Numbered from the stretch's first letter, positions 50,334 to 60,021 are shown. The stretch: DNA of 64,000 nt from Pullulanibacillus sp. KACC 23026 (GCF_029094525.1 NZ_CP119107.1:2976001-3040000); one strand, 5' to 3'. The notes: generated from the sequence alone by a model not told the origin. Made by a program: numbers and translations.

Positions 50334-50696
50334 TTAACTTCCCAATACTTTATTGATTGATTCCATTACTCGGTCCGCTTGAAAAGGTTTCACAATAAAA
50401 TCCTTGGCACCCGCTTGGATGGCCTCAAGTACCATCGGCTGTTGTCCCATTGCCGAGCACATGATCACTTTAGCTTGCGGTTCCATCGCCCGAATTTCTT
50501 TCAAGGCACTAATGCCGTCCATCTCAGGCATGGTAATATCCATGGTGACAACATCCGGACGCAATTCCTTAAATTTTTCAACGGCGTCAGCGCCATTAAC
50601 AGCTTCGCCAACCACTTCCATACCATTTTTTGTCAATATATCGGTAAGCATCATCCGCATAAATGCAGCATCATCAACAATTAAAATCTTTCCCAT
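50334..50696 (-). CDS. cheY: CheY chemotaxis response regulator
   Basis: A 120-residue single receiver domain with Asp8-Asp9, phospho-acceptor Asp53 (VTMDITMPEMDG), and the KPF lysine near the C-terminus. Phosphorylated CheY binds FliM and sets rotation direction. It lies between fliY, which carries CheC-like phosphatase motifs, and the yvyF-like gene. Confidence 0.96.
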   Translation of the reverse strand: MGKILIVDDAAFMRMMLTDILTKNGMEVVGEAVNGADAVEKFKELRPDVVTMDITMPEMDGISALKEIRAMEPQAKVIMCSAMGQQPMVLEAIQAGAKDFIVKPFQADRVMESINKVLGS

Positions 50697-50725
50697 TCTT
50701 AATCGTCTCCTCTATATTAAGTTTA

Positions 50726-51844
50726 TTAATTCGTCATTTTTGTGAGGCGATCGATCGGACTGATAATATCCGTAATTCGTACCCCGAAGTTTTCTTCTAT
50801 GACGACGACTTCCCCTTTAGCGATTAACTTATGATTCGCTAAAATATCGACGGGTTCACCAGCCAGCTTATCAAGTTCGATGACCGCACCTGGACCTAAT
50901 TCCAAAATTTTTCGGATAGGCAATTCAGTTCGGCCGAGTTCAACGGTAATCTCTAATGGGATATCGTACAGCAAATCCAAGTTGCCAGAAGCGGCATTCG
51001 TTGGTGCTCCTGTATCTGTAAAAGTCGAATACTCAACCTTTTGAACATTAGCTGTTGGTTTGTTGTTAAGATCGACATGGGCTGCTGGTGCTTGTTGGGT
51101 CGGCCTCCTCTGTTGTTGAGCTTGAACCGGCTGGACAGGGGGGGCCACCTCTTTTTCAAGAACTTGACTGGTTGCAGCCGCTTCCTCACTGTAAAGGATT
51201 TTATGAATCATTTCCTTTCCGAACGCTAAAGGAATGAACTGAATCATATTGGAATCAATCAACTCCCCTACCTTAAGACGGAAAGAAACTTCAATAATAA
51301 ATTCATCTCCAAGCTGTTCAAGCTTCTTCGGAGGGAACCCAAGGACATCGATCGTCGGCGGTGAGATGTCTACTTTTTGATTAAAAATAGTCGACATCGA
51401 CGTTGCAGCAGAACCCATCATTTGATTCATGGCCTCTTGGACAGCACTTAAATGGAAGTCGGTTAATTCCGCTTCCAAATTCGTACCATCTCCGCCCATC
51501 ATGAGATTCGCGATGATTTTCGCATCCTCTTCTTTGATCATCAGAAGGTTCTTCCCGCGAATTCCCTCTGTGTAATCGACATGTACGGCAACGTGGTTTT
51601 CACTAATGACTCTCTCTAAATCATCTTGCTCTACGATGGTTAAAATAGGTGTCGTTATTTCCACTCGTTGATTTAAAAGAGTAGAGAGAGCTGTTGTCGA
51701 GCTGCCTAATGATATATTGCCTATCTCTCCTAATGCATCTTGTTCCATCGGTGTTAAAAAATCTGTGATTGTATAGGTTTGCTTCTCTTCTGACTGATTG
51801 AACAGTGCATTGATCTCATCTTGAGACAGTGAACCATCGCTCAT
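50726..51844 (-). CDS. fliY: FliY motor-switch phosphatase (FliN C-terminal domain)
   Basis: A 372-residue protein. Residues 1-20 resemble the CheY-binding peptide of FliM/FliY (SLSQDEINALFNQ). A CheC-like domain follows, with EIGNISLGSSTTALSTLLN and the paired AVQEAMNQMMGSAATSMSTI active-site helices. The last 90 residues are FliN-like (LYDIPLEITVELGRTELPI). It dephosphorylates CheY-P at the switch. It overlaps the fliM stop by one base. Confidence 0.95.
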   Translation of the reverse strand: MSDGSLSQDEINALFNQSEEKQTYTITDFLTPMEQDALGEIGNISLGSSTTALSTLLNQRVEITTPILTIVEQDDLERVISENHVAVHVDYTEGIRGKNLLMIKEEDAKIIANLMMGGDGTNLEAELTDFHLSAVQEAMNQMMGSAATSMSTIFNQKVDISPPTIDVLGFPPKKLEQLGDEFIIEVSFRLKVGELIDSNMIQFIPLAFGKEMIHKILYSEEAAATSQVLEKEVAPPVQPVQAQQQRRPTQQAPAAHVDLNNKPTANVQKVEYSTFTDTGAPTNAASGNLDLLYDIPLEITVELGRTELPIRKILELGPGAVIELDKLAGEPVDILANHKLIAKGEVVVIEENFGVRITDIISPIDRLTKMTN

Positions 51845-52818
51845 TATAGATCATCTCCTTCCGTGTGGATAACTTCCTCAATTTGAACAGCAAATCGTCC
51901 TTTTTTAACTCCTGGATTACCATAAAATCTCGTCAGCTGCCCGACTTTAACATGAAGCTTCACCGTCTCAAGACCAATGACATCCCCAACTTGGAGATGC
52001 AGCAATTCAGACACAGGTAATGAGCCTCTTCCTAGTTCGGCTATTAGCGGCATCCGCACATTATCAAGGTTCTGCTTTAATTTGTCTTGCTGCGGAACAT
52101 TGGCTTTCGTCATAGAGGACAGCCACTGATGGGTAGACAATTTGTGCATCACCGGTTCGACAATGATATGCGGTATGCAGAGTGTCATTCTTCCTTCGAC
52201 TTCTCCTATTGTTATACGAAGGGAAATGACAATGACCGTATCGTTCTGCGGAGCAATTTGAATGAATTGCGGATTAGACTCAATCGCTTCCCATCGCACC
52301 TTTATATCCCCAATATTCTCCCAAGCCTCTTCATACATGACACCTGTACGGAAAAAGATTTTCTGCAAAAGGACGGTTTCAATATCCGTTAAAGTATCCT
52401 TGCGATTATTCGAATCCCCTTGTCCACCTAGAAGCCGTTCGATAACGGCATAGGCGATGGATGGATTCAGTTCAATTAACAGCTTGCCATCCATTGGTTT
52501 GACATCAAAGACATTCAAAATCGTTTTTGACGGTATAGACGCGAGAAATTCTTGGTAGTTAACTTGATCGACTAAATCAATATCAATATGGACATACGTC
52601 CTAAGCTGTGCAGATAAATAGGAAGTCAATAATCTCGTAAAATTCTCATGAATTCTCGTAATGCTTCTTAACTGTTCCTTTGAATACCGCATCGCCCGTT
52701 TAAAATCATAGACTCTGACTTTATCATTCTTCTCTGTGACATCGGATGCTTGCAGTTCGCCGTTATTTAACGCCGATAGCAGTGCATCGATTTCTTGTTG
52801 CGATAAGACATCTGCCAC
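51844..52818 (-). CDS. fliM: FliM motor-switch protein
   Basis: A 324-residue FliM. The N-terminal ADVLSQQEIDALLSALNNG is the CheY-P-binding peptide. The middle domain and the C-terminal SpoA/FliN-like domain (VSELLHLQVGDVIGLE) are present. I choose GTG at 52818 with GGAGG seven bases upstream; the frame from 52842 would include that ribosome site. Confidence 0.95.
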   Translation of the reverse strand: MADVLSQQEIDALLSALNNGELQASDVTEKNDKVRVYDFKRAMRYSKEQLRSITRIHENFTRLLTSYLSAQLRTYVHIDIDLVDQVNYQEFLASIPSKTILNVFDVKPMDGKLLIELNPSIAYAVIERLLGGQGDSNNRKDTLTDIETVLLQKIFFRTGVMYEEAWENIGDIKVRWEAIESNPQFIQIAPQNDTVIVISLRITIGEVEGRMTLCIPHIIVEPVMHKLSTHQWLSSMTKANVPQQDKLKQNLDNVRMPLIAELGRGSLPVSELLHLQVGDVIGLETVKLHVKVGQLTRFYGNPGVKKGRFAVQIEEVIHTEGDDL

Positions 52819-53008
52819 TCGGCATCCTCCCAACTCTTCCATGAGTTAAAAATGATTTTCAACCTTGATGAAAGATGTTGCCATTCAACTCATTTTTATT
52901 CCTCGTTCACATCGCCAAAGCAGCAATTTCTATAGAAAACCAATCCCTATACAGATTCATGCCGCAGCTGATCGAATGAGGAACCGATGAAACAAACTCA
53001 ATAAGCGA

Positions 53009-53917
53009 TTAATTTCGTTTCAAATCAATCAATTCTTGTAAAATCGTATCAGACGTGGTGATCGTTCTCGCGTTTGCCTGGAACCCGCGCTGAGCCACGA
53101 TCATTTCAGTGAATTCTTCAGTTAAGTCAACGTTAGACATTTCTAATACGCCAGACTCGATTTGACCAGCGTTATTGTTTTCACTTCGTTCAGCCGTTGC
53201 TGCTCCAGAATTGGGTGACGTTTCAAACAAGGTATCTCCAGCCTTTGTTAAACCTTCTGGGTTGTTGACAACAGCCGTTCCTATGGAAATGATGTCATCA
53301 GGATTGTTTGTTCCATCATTTGTGCCATCGTTTAAATAGTATTGTTGATTTTGGGAATCATAGGCGAGTTCCCCGCTCGTTCCGTCCTCGCTCACCACAT
53401 TGATATGCCCATCCGCATCAATGGAAAAGGATGTAAATTTTTGACCCGTCTTGTCATCTTGATTAATCGAAATATTAACTTCTTGTGGATTTGTTGCTGT
53501 TCCAGTTACACCGACAACCTTATAACCGTTTGAATTGACTAATGTCCCATTCGCATCCCGATTAAAATTACCGGCTTTTGTTAAATAGTCTTGCGTACCA
53601 TTGTTCACGACAAAATAACCATCCCCATCAATGGCTAAATCCGTTCCCACGTTGGTAGTCATAGGACTTCCTGGAGTATGAATGGTATCAATAGCCGCTA
53701 TTTTTGATCCTAAACCGACTTGTTGGGGATTGATCCCGCCTGTCTGGCCATTAGGGGCGGTTGCTCCCGATAGGTTTTGGTTAACTATATCTTGAAACTC
53801 TACTCTGCTTTTTTTAAACCCAACGGTATTGACATTGGCAATATTATTACCGATTGTATCGAGTTGTGTTTGGAAACCTTTCATCCCTGAAACTCCGGAA
53901 TATAATGACTTTAACAT
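53009..53917 (-). CDS. flgE: FlgE hook protein
   Basis: A 302-residue hook-family protein with IGNNIANVNTVGFKKSRVEF near residues 22-41 and C-terminal MSNVDLTEEFTEMIVAQRGF and QELIDLKR. By position after flgD it corresponds to the B. subtilis hook protein FlgE (earlier named FlgG). A 166-bp gap without a clear terminator separates it from fliM. Confidence 0.93.
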   Translation of the reverse strand: MLKSLYSGVSGMKGFQTQLDTIGNNIANVNTVGFKKSRVEFQDIVNQNLSGATAPNGQTGGINPQQVGLGSKIAAIDTIHTPGSPMTTNVGTDLAIDGDGYFVVNNGTQDYLTKAGNFNRDANGTLVNSNGYKVVGVTGTATNPQEVNISINQDDKTGQKFTSFSIDADGHINVVSEDGTSGELAYDSQNQQYYLNDGTNDGTNNPDDIISIGTAVVNNPEGLTKAGDTLFETSPNSGAATAERSENNNAGQIESGVLEMSNVDLTEEFTEMIVAQRGFQANARTITTSDTILQELIDLKRN

Positions 53918-53947
53918 GTGTGTTCCCCCTTAATTTTTATCCATTAT

Positions 53948-54388
53948 TTATTGATTAGAATCGCTTGAAACTTGATCGATTTCTGTAACGTTTTCCATAG
54001 GGACTTTTTGATTACCTACCAGATAATAATAGCTTCCATCTTGAGTGGCGACTCCTGTCACAACACCTGAAGATGAGCTGTCCCCTCCCTCAGGTGTCCA
54101 TGTAATCTCCTTACCAATGGCAGAGGAGTACTGGCTCATTTGCAAATTCGCAAATTTATCAAAGGAATCATTCAGGTTCGTCATTTGTTCCAAGGAACTA
54201 AAGTTAGCCATTTGGCCGATAAAGTCTTGGTCTTGTAGAGGATTGGACGGGTCTTGATTGGACAATTGCGTGACCAAAATTTTTAAAAAATCATCTTTTC
54301 CTAGTACGCTTTGGTCTTCAGAAGAATTTCCACTCATTAAAGTATTACTAGTTGAAACATTATTGGTAATATCAACACTATTTGTCAT
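53948..54388 (-). CDS. flgD: FlgD hook-cap scaffolding protein
   Basis: A 146-residue protein with LGKDDFLKILVTQLSNQDPS and QDFIGQMANFSSLEQMTNLN, the FlgD signature. It caps the growing hook. It follows fliK by 15 bp. Confidence 0.95.
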   Translation of the reverse strand: MTNSVDITNNVSTSNTLMSGNSSEDQSVLGKDDFLKILVTQLSNQDPSNPLQDQDFIGQMANFSSLEQMTNLNDSFDKFANLQMSQYSSAIGKEITWTPEGGDSSSSGVVTGVATQDGSYYYLVGNQKVPMENVTEIDQVSSDSNQ

Positions 54389-54403
54389 GACTTTCGCTCC
54401 TTA

Positions 54404-56095
54404 TCATGCCGTAAAATCAATGGTTGAAGAAGATGGCGGCATTCCTCCATATGAAGTCGGCAAGGATTCTATAATCGTTTCATTCAGATCAAAGCCCTTT
54501 TGTTTCTTCCCTAAGTCTTGATCGCCATCATAGAGCCTCTGTCGTTGTGACCCAGACCCATTTTGGGAAAAGGCGGATTGACTTGCATCCCCCATTGAAA
54601 TGGCCGGCTGTTGAACAATATCTAGTTTTTGAACAACTATCCCATGCTGCTCAATCGCCTGTTTCAAATGCTGCAGCTGATCATTCAGCGCATCCTTAGC
54701 GGCCGAGTTATCAGTCAGGATTTGAGCCGTTATTTGTCCATCTTGTGAAGCTATTTTTATTTCAATGGGACCTAGATGTTCTGGATACAATGAAAATTTT
54801 GCTTCGGCATGATTCATAGAGCTATTTGCCATGCGGCTCATCCAGTTCGTGATTTCAGGCACAAAATCTGATACAGGAATCACAGCCGGCTCAGCTGAAC
54901 TCGATCCCGTTAAGTTAGCGGACTCTTGATTTGAACTAACTAGATTAATAGCCAAATTCACTGGCGACGCGTCCCCTTTTTCTTGTGAAGAAGCCGGCGC
55001 TTGCGTAGCCGTATTGTTCACCGCGCGTTGATCTTGATTCTGGATAATGGGTTGATTGATCTGGTGTTTATCCAGACTTAAAGCTTGGATGGAACCCGTC
55101 TTCTCAGAATCTAACGGCGAGGTGCTGTTCGCTGAATCCGGTTGGAGCGAATGCTTAATTAAATTCATGTTCGTTGCGTTATTCCCTAAGGCATTGTTAG
55201 TGGCAGGAGTCGCCTTCTCAGAACCCAATGGCGAGGTGCTGTTCGCTGAATCCGGTTGGAGCGAATGCTTAATTAAATTCATGTTCGCTGTGTTATTCCC
55301 TAAGGCATTGTTAGTGGCAGGAGTCGCCTTCTCAGAACCCAATGGTGAAGCGCTGCTCACTGAATCTGGTTTGATGGCAACCTTTATTAAATGGATACCG
55401 TTTCCCACCTTTAAGCCCTTGTTGGAATCCGTCTTATCAGCTGAATCCGGTTTGAAGAGTTCGATTACTTCATTCAATTTATCAATCAGTTCTTTTTGAA
55501 GCTTAGGAGATAGGCTTCCTTCCGACAATGGCTGGCTCCCCTTTACTGCTGATGAGTCTACTTGTAGCGCTGCAGTCGATCCGCCTTGTGTTTGCTTCAA
55601 GGCCGCTAACAGTTGTTTCATTGCCGCTTGGATCTCTTGCCCGTTATATGTACCATCGCCCGCGCCCAATTTATTAAGAATTAACTGGGAAACGTTGGAG
55701 GTCGCGCCATCCATCTTACTAAAAGCCGTTTCAATAGAAGGATTTAAAGTTGTGGACGTTGTGTCTTGATTGACTAAATTTGCTAGCGATGGTGATGATT
55801 GAATGCCAGCAAGGATCGACGTTAATAAGGAATCGAGCTCCTGCCAATCATCGGTATCCAGATCATGGGATGAAGGCTCTTTCTCTTTGTCATCATCCAT
55901 CAGCTTCAAATTCGTTGTTCCAGCATCCTTCTTGTCCATAGCACTTTCTTGCGTCGTTTGCCCTGAAGAGCTAAACATAGATAAGATCTGATCAAAGCTA
56001 TTCAAAACCGTTTCTGATTTATCTTGCACACTTGAACTGCTTTCTTTCGGCAGTGGTGTTTGATTTATTTTGACACTAATTTGAGTCACATCCAT
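54404..56095 (-). CDS. fliK: FliK hook-length control protein
   Basis: A 563-residue Ser/Asn/Thr/Gln-rich protein. The C-terminal domain (about 420-510) carries LYPEHLGPIEIKIASQDGQI and LKQAIEQHGIVVQKLDI, the conserved FliK switch domain that triggers FlhB. The N-terminal ruler part contains 38-residue tandem repeats. B. subtilis FliK lies beside motE/ylxF; here it is next to flgD only. Confidence 0.9.
   Translation of the reverse strand: MDVTQISVKINQTPLPKESSSSVQDKSETVLNSFDQILSMFSSSGQTTQESAMDKKDAGTTNLKLMDDDKEKEPSSHDLDTDDWQELDSLLTSILAGIQSSPSLANLVNQDTTSTTLNPSIETAFSKMDGATSNVSQLILNKLGAGDGTYNGQEIQAAMKQLLAALKQTQGGSTAALQVDSSAVKGSQPLSEGSLSPKLQKELIDKLNEVIELFKPDSADKTDSNKGLKVGNGIHLIKVAIKPDSVSSASPLGSEKATPATNNALGNNTANMNLIKHSLQPDSANSTSPLGSEKATPATNNALGNNATNMNLIKHSLQPDSANSTSPLDSEKTGSIQALSLDKHQINQPIIQNQDQRAVNNTATQAPASSQEKGDASPVNLAINLVSSNQESANLTGSSSAEPAVIPVSDFVPEITNWMSRMANSSMNHAEAKFSLYPEHLGPIEIKIASQDGQITAQILTDNSAAKDALNDQLQHLKQAIEQHGIVVQKLDIVQQPAISMGDASQSAFSQNGSGSQRQRLYDGDQDLGKKQKGFDLNETIIESLPTSYGGMPPSSSTIDFTA
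55101..55396. repeat. 114-bp in-frame tandem repeats within fliK
   Basis: Copies begin at 55101, 55215 and 55329, the last one partial. Each encodes 38 residues around KHSLQPDSANSTSPLGSEK. The first two copies differ at only a handful of bases, so the duplication is recent. Confidence 0.85.
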
Positions 56096-56319
56096 ACAAA
56101 CGGCTTCCTCTCATCCTATCAAAAACATTCTATTATCATCATTATAGCTTATTGACTTACCTTCGTCATGGTATATTCCGACTATTTTCGATTTATTTCC
56201 CGCTTTTTCGTCATTGATAGTTTGATTGTTTTTCACAAGGGTTACCCGGTTGAAAATCCTCCTAAGCGTAACCAGGACAGACATTCTCTAAAAATCCCCG
56301 TCTTTGTATTGATACCTTT

Positions 56320-57369
56320 TTAGATCGTCGAAACGATTTCATCATACATCGCGGATAGTTCAAATTGCCCATCCGCATGACCCGCTTTTAGGACGGCTTT
56401 AGGCATTCCGTATACAATACAGGATTCTTCCGCTTCGACAAAAACAGTGCCTTGACACTTTTTCACTAAACCTGCGCCCAATTCCCCATCTGTTCCCATC
56501 CCTGTCAAAATGACGGCTAACAATTTTTCTTTATAAATAGGAGCAGCGGAACTTAGGGATACATCAACGGAAGGTCTATATAAGGTTTTCTCATGGCCCT
56601 TCTCAGTGACTTCAAAGAAGATGTCGCCCGACTCATTCCGAATAAAAGTCGTTTGATAGCCGGATGGCGCGATATAGATGGTGCCTGCTTGAACCCGCTC
56701 CCCCGCTTCTGCTTCTTTTACTTTAAGCGGGCACTTCATATCCAGTCTTTCTGCTAGCGGTTGAGTAAATCCAGGCGGCATATGCTGAGCGACCACGATT
56801 GGTATGGAAAAATCCTTTGGGAATAAAGGGAGAATTTTTTGTAAGGCGGATGGCCCCCCTGTTGAGCAGCCGATAAAAATCAAGTCCATGTGATGGTTAT
56901 GCCTCACACTCACACTATGACTGATCTCTTGAATCGGTTTTTTGATTTCTTTTGGCGATCGTTTTGTTTTTTCTAAAATGCCTTTTAGACGCATGAGAAA
57001 GTCTTTGCCTTGAGACGCTTCACCAGATTGAGTAAAGAGGTTTTCTTTTTGAAAGAAATCAATGGCACCCAATTCCAGTGCGTCCAACATTTCTCTTGCT
57101 TCCGCTTCATTTCGCGAGCTTAATAAGACAACAAGTGGCGCAGTTGTGCCCTCCATTATTTTCTTAAGTGCCTCGAAACCGTTCAATACAGGCATTTCAA
57201 CATCTAATGTCACCAAATCCGGTTTCAATGTCTCTACTTTTTCAATAGCCTCCATGCCATTTCTCGCAATTCCTACCACTTGAAACTGCGGGTCTGTTTG
57301 CAGCAGATGGCGAATAGCTCTTCTTATAAAAGCAGAATCATCAACTACGAGTATTCTGAACTTCTTCAT
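56320..57369 (-). CDS. cheB: CheB receptor methylesterase
   Basis: A 349-residue protein: receiver domain (Asp10-Asp11 and phospho-acceptor Asp56 in VTLDVEMPVLNG), linker, and a C-terminal methylesterase with the serine motif IGCSTGGPSAL, the histidine in AQHMPPGFTQ and GMGTDGELG with the catalytic Asp. It removes methyl groups from, or deamidates, the receptor. It overlaps cheR by 29 bp, an AAAGGA site lying inside cheR. Confidence 0.95.
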   Translation of the reverse strand: MKKFRILVVDDSAFIRRAIRHLLQTDPQFQVVGIARNGMEAIEKVETLKPDLVTLDVEMPVLNGFEALKKIMEGTTAPLVVLLSSRNEAEAREMLDALELGAIDFFQKENLFTQSGEASQGKDFLMRLKGILEKTKRSPKEIKKPIQEISHSVSVRHNHHMDLIFIGCSTGGPSALQKILPLFPKDFSIPIVVAQHMPPGFTQPLAERLDMKCPLKVKEAEAGERVQAGTIYIAPSGYQTTFIRNESGDIFFEVTEKGHEKTLYRPSVDVSLSSAAPIYKEKLLAVILTGMGTDGELGAGLVKKCQGTVFVEAEESCIVYGMPKAVLKAGHADGQFELSAMYDEIVSTI

Positions 57370-58189
57370 GTTGCGTCGTTTCCTTTCGATAGTAGAAGGT
57401 GCGATGGGTGTTCACTTTCTTAAGCCCCAGTCCTGAGTCCTTAATAGATTCAGCATGGCCTAGAAATAAAAAGCCGCCTGGCGTTAACACCCGATATAAA
57501 CTTTCAATCACCTTGTTGATCATAAGTTGATCAAAATAAATCAAAACATTACGGCAAAGAATGATATCCACTTTTCCTATTTCTTCATCTATTTTCTTAT
57601 CATCGAGCAGATTTAAATGGCGAAAGGTTACCATTTTTTGTATGTAGGGTTTAATCTGGTAGCCGCCCTCTTCTTCAGTAAAATAATTTTCTAATAGATG
57701 TTTGGGTATTCGTCGAAAGGCAAGTGAACCATCTTTATACCAGCCCTTTTTAGCCTTTTCAAGCACTTTTTTATTAATGTCAGTCGCCATAATTTCAACA
57801 TTTCCTGGGAGGATCTGCCCCGACTCATGAATTAACATAGACAAGGTGTAGGGTTCCTCTCCGGTCGAACAGGCGGCACTCCAAATCCGAATTGGCCGAT
57901 ATTTATTGATCTCTTTCAACTGAGGCAACACAATCGAACAGCACTCATTCAATTGATTTTCTTCACGATAGAAATACGATTCATTTATCGTCAATAATTC
58001 AACGAGAACGTCCCATTCAGGAGAATTATGCATTAAAAAATCACCATACTCCCAAGCCGTAAGCTCAAGTTCAATTAATCTCTTCCCAAGTTTATCCCTT
58101 AAGGTGTCCAGGCGATCGATGAAAACAAGTCCGCAATAGTCATAAATCATGTCACTTAATTTCTCTAATCCTTCATCTCTCACACCCAT
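57341..58189 (-). CDS. cheR: CheR receptor methyltransferase
   Basis: A 282-residue SAM-dependent methyltransferase with an N-terminal helical domain and the SAM site IRIWSAACSTGEEPYTLSM; ILCRNVLIYFD and the LFLGHAESI motif are typical of CheR. I start at the ATG at 58189 with AGGG nine bases upstream, giving the normal family length; the frame from 58345 adds 52 residues with no ribosome site seen. First gene of the cheR-cheB unit, divergent from motA. Confidence 0.93.
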   Translation of the reverse strand: MGVRDEGLEKLSDMIYDYCGLVFIDRLDTLRDKLGKRLIELELTAWEYGDFLMHNSPEWDVLVELLTINESYFYREENQLNECCSIVLPQLKEINKYRPIRIWSAACSTGEEPYTLSMLIHESGQILPGNVEIMATDINKKVLEKAKKGWYKDGSLAFRRIPKHLLENYFTEEEGGYQIKPYIQKMVTFRHLNLLDDKKIDEEIGKVDIILCRNVLIYFDQLMINKVIESLYRVLTPGGFLFLGHAESIKDSGLGLKKVNTHRTFYYRKETTQHEEVQNTRS

Positions 58190-58407
58190 CACCTCTTTCC
58201 CTTTATTTGTATAATAAGCTCCTATTTTTAAATCCAAAGATAAAAAATTCAACAAAAAGTGATAAATTTCTTCAAACTTCCCATCCTCATGATCAAAATT
58301 AAACGAAAATCTGTATTTGGTCAATTGCATTTTGCAATTCATCACTCGGCCATCAACTTAATACTTTGGACTTTTTGACTATTTTCCAGTCTAAATCAAA
58401 AAGAATA

Positions 58408-58436
58408 TTGTCGACTCTTGTCAATTGACGTAAAAT
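58408..58436 (+). promoter_or_regulatory. SigA promoter of motAB
   Basis: TTGTCG-N17-TAAAAT, 40 bp before motA. On the other strand TTGACA at 58420-58425 with a weak TTTGAT 18 bp on could serve cheR, so the divergent promoters may overlap. Confidence 0.6.
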
Positions 58437-58475
58437 AGCCTTACAGGAGATAAATTGCAATAAAAGGAGAAATTA

Positions 58476-59273
58476 ATGTCTAGTATACTTGGAATTTTGT
58501 TAGCACTATTAGCAGTCGGTTTAGCCATGGTATTAAAAGGGGCCTCCTTATCCGCCTTATACAATCCTGCTGCTTATATTATTATTTTCGGTGGTACTGC
58601 TGCCGCTGTCCTGATTGCTTTTCCTTTCAATGAAATCAAAAAGTTTCCGGCATTAATCAAAATTGCCTTATTTCAACCCAAATTACCTTCAAAAGCTAAC
58701 CAAATTACAAGTTTAGTTCAATGTGCTGAAGTGGCCAAAAAGGAAGGGCTTCTCGCTCTAGAGGAGATCGCCAATACGACGGAAGACCCGTTTTTTAAAA
58801 ACGGACTTGAACTCATAATTGACGGCAATGATATCGAATTTATTGAAGAAGTTTTGTTGGATGAAGTGGCTGCGATTGACAAGAGACATAAGACAGGAGC
58901 ACTCATCTTCTCTCAAGCTGGAACTTATGCACCGACCCTCGGTGTTCTAGGTGCCGTTATTGGTCTCATTGCATCGCTTGGAAATTTAAATAATGTGACA
59001 AAGCTTGGCCATTCCATTTCAGCTGCCTTTATTGCCACTTTATTAGGGATTTTTTCTGGTTACGTTCTTTGGCATCCGATTGCCAATCGATTAAAGCGGA
59101 TCTCTAAGCAGGAACAAGAAGCGAAACTCCTTATTATTGAAGGCTTAATCAGCATCTATCAAGGCCTTTCGCCTACTGCTTTGGAGAAAAAATTATCGAT
59201 TTACATACCGCCGAAGGAAAGATTAAAGAATGAAAAGAAAAATAAGGTAGAGACTCATGATCAGACGGCTTAA
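58476..59273 (+). CDS. motA: MotA stator protein
   Basis: A 265-residue stator subunit with four membrane helices: about 3-20, 32-52, 147-168 and 178-200. The cytoplasmic loop between helices 2 and 3 carries torque-generating charged residues; the GVLGAVIGLIASLGNLN helix is typical. Ribosome site AAAAGGAG. It pairs with MotB to drive rotation by ion flow. The end overlaps motB by 17 bp. Confidence 0.95.
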   Translation: MSSILGILLALLAVGLAMVLKGASLSALYNPAAYIIIFGGTAAAVLIAFPFNEIKKFPALIKIALFQPKLPSKANQITSLVQCAEVAKKEGLLALEEIANTTEDPFFKNGLELIIDGNDIEFIEEVLLDEVAAIDKRHKTGALIFSQAGTYAPTLGVLGAVIGLIASLGNLNNVTKLGHSISAAFIATLLGIFSGYVLWHPIANRLKRISKQEQEAKLLIIEGLISIYQGLSPTALEKKLSIYIPPKERLKNEKKNKVETHDQTA

Positions 59274-60018
59274 GAAATTAGAAGAAGACGAACAGGAAGA
59301 GCACATTGATGAATCGTGGCTAATCCCCTATGCGGATATCCTGACACTATTATTAGCCTTGTTTATTGTCTTATTTGCTTCTAGTAGTATTAATATTTCT
59401 AAATATAATGCGATAATGAAATCACTGAAATCTGAATTAACAGGAACAAAGGTGGATACCAAAACAGCTGGTCTTACCGTGAAGAACACTCAGAAAAGCC
59501 AAAAGCAACCGCCAAAACAACCGGTTACTCATCCGAAATCAGCTCCTCCTAAATCGGCTAATAATGACCAGGATCTTGAAAACTTAAAACAAAAACTTGA
59601 AACCTATATAAAGAAAAACCATTTACAGGCCGTGATCACTCTCGGAGATACACAACGAGGGGTTGAAGTCACATTAAAAGACTACATTCTATTCGATTCA
59701 GGAAAAGCGAATTTAAAACCTAGTTCCTATAAAACCTTATCTGCCATAGTCGGCCTGCTTAACACCGTTTCCAATCCGATCAGTATTGAAGGACACACCG
59801 ATAATGTCCCCATTAAAAATTCGGAATTCAAATCCAACTGGGAGTTATCCGCCGCTAGAGCAGCAAGTGTCCTCCACTTCTTTGAATCCAAAAACATTGC
59901 CGACCAAAGAATGCAATTTACTGGCTATGGCCAATTCAAACCCTTATACAAAAACGACACAAACAAACACCGCCAAGCCAACCGAAGAGTCAACATCGTC
60001 ATACTAAGAAACAACTAA
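59257..60018 (+). CDS. motB: MotB stator protein
   Basis: A 253-residue protein with one membrane helix (about 24-45) beginning YADILTLLLALFIVLFASS, whose Asp is the ion-binding residue, then a Lys/Pro-rich plug-linker and an OmpA-like peptidoglycan-binding domain (EGHTDNVPIKN, WELSAARAASV, RRVNIVI). Its helix looks most like the proton-type MotB of Bacillus. A hairpin repeat directly after the stop serves as terminator. Confidence 0.95.
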   Translation: MIRRLKKLEEDEQEEHIDESWLIPYADILTLLLALFIVLFASSSINISKYNAIMKSLKSELTGTKVDTKTAGLTVKNTQKSQKQPPKQPVTHPKSAPPKSANNDQDLENLKQKLETYIKKNHLQAVITLGDTQRGVEVTLKDYILFDSGKANLKPSSYKTLSAIVGLLNTVSNPISIEGHTDNVPIKNSEFKSNWELSAARAASVLHFFESKNIADQRMQFTGYGQFKPLYKNDTNKHRQANRRVNIVILRNN

Positions 60019-60021
60019 GCA

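Noticed and set aside
55056-55499. Plus-strand 147-codon frame opposite fliK
   Set aside because: Follows the 114-bp repeats in antisense; no ribosome site.
56221-56275. GGTTAC/GTAACC inverted repeat between fliK and cheB
   Set aside because: Only a six-base stem with a loop over 20 bases and no T-run; could be chance.
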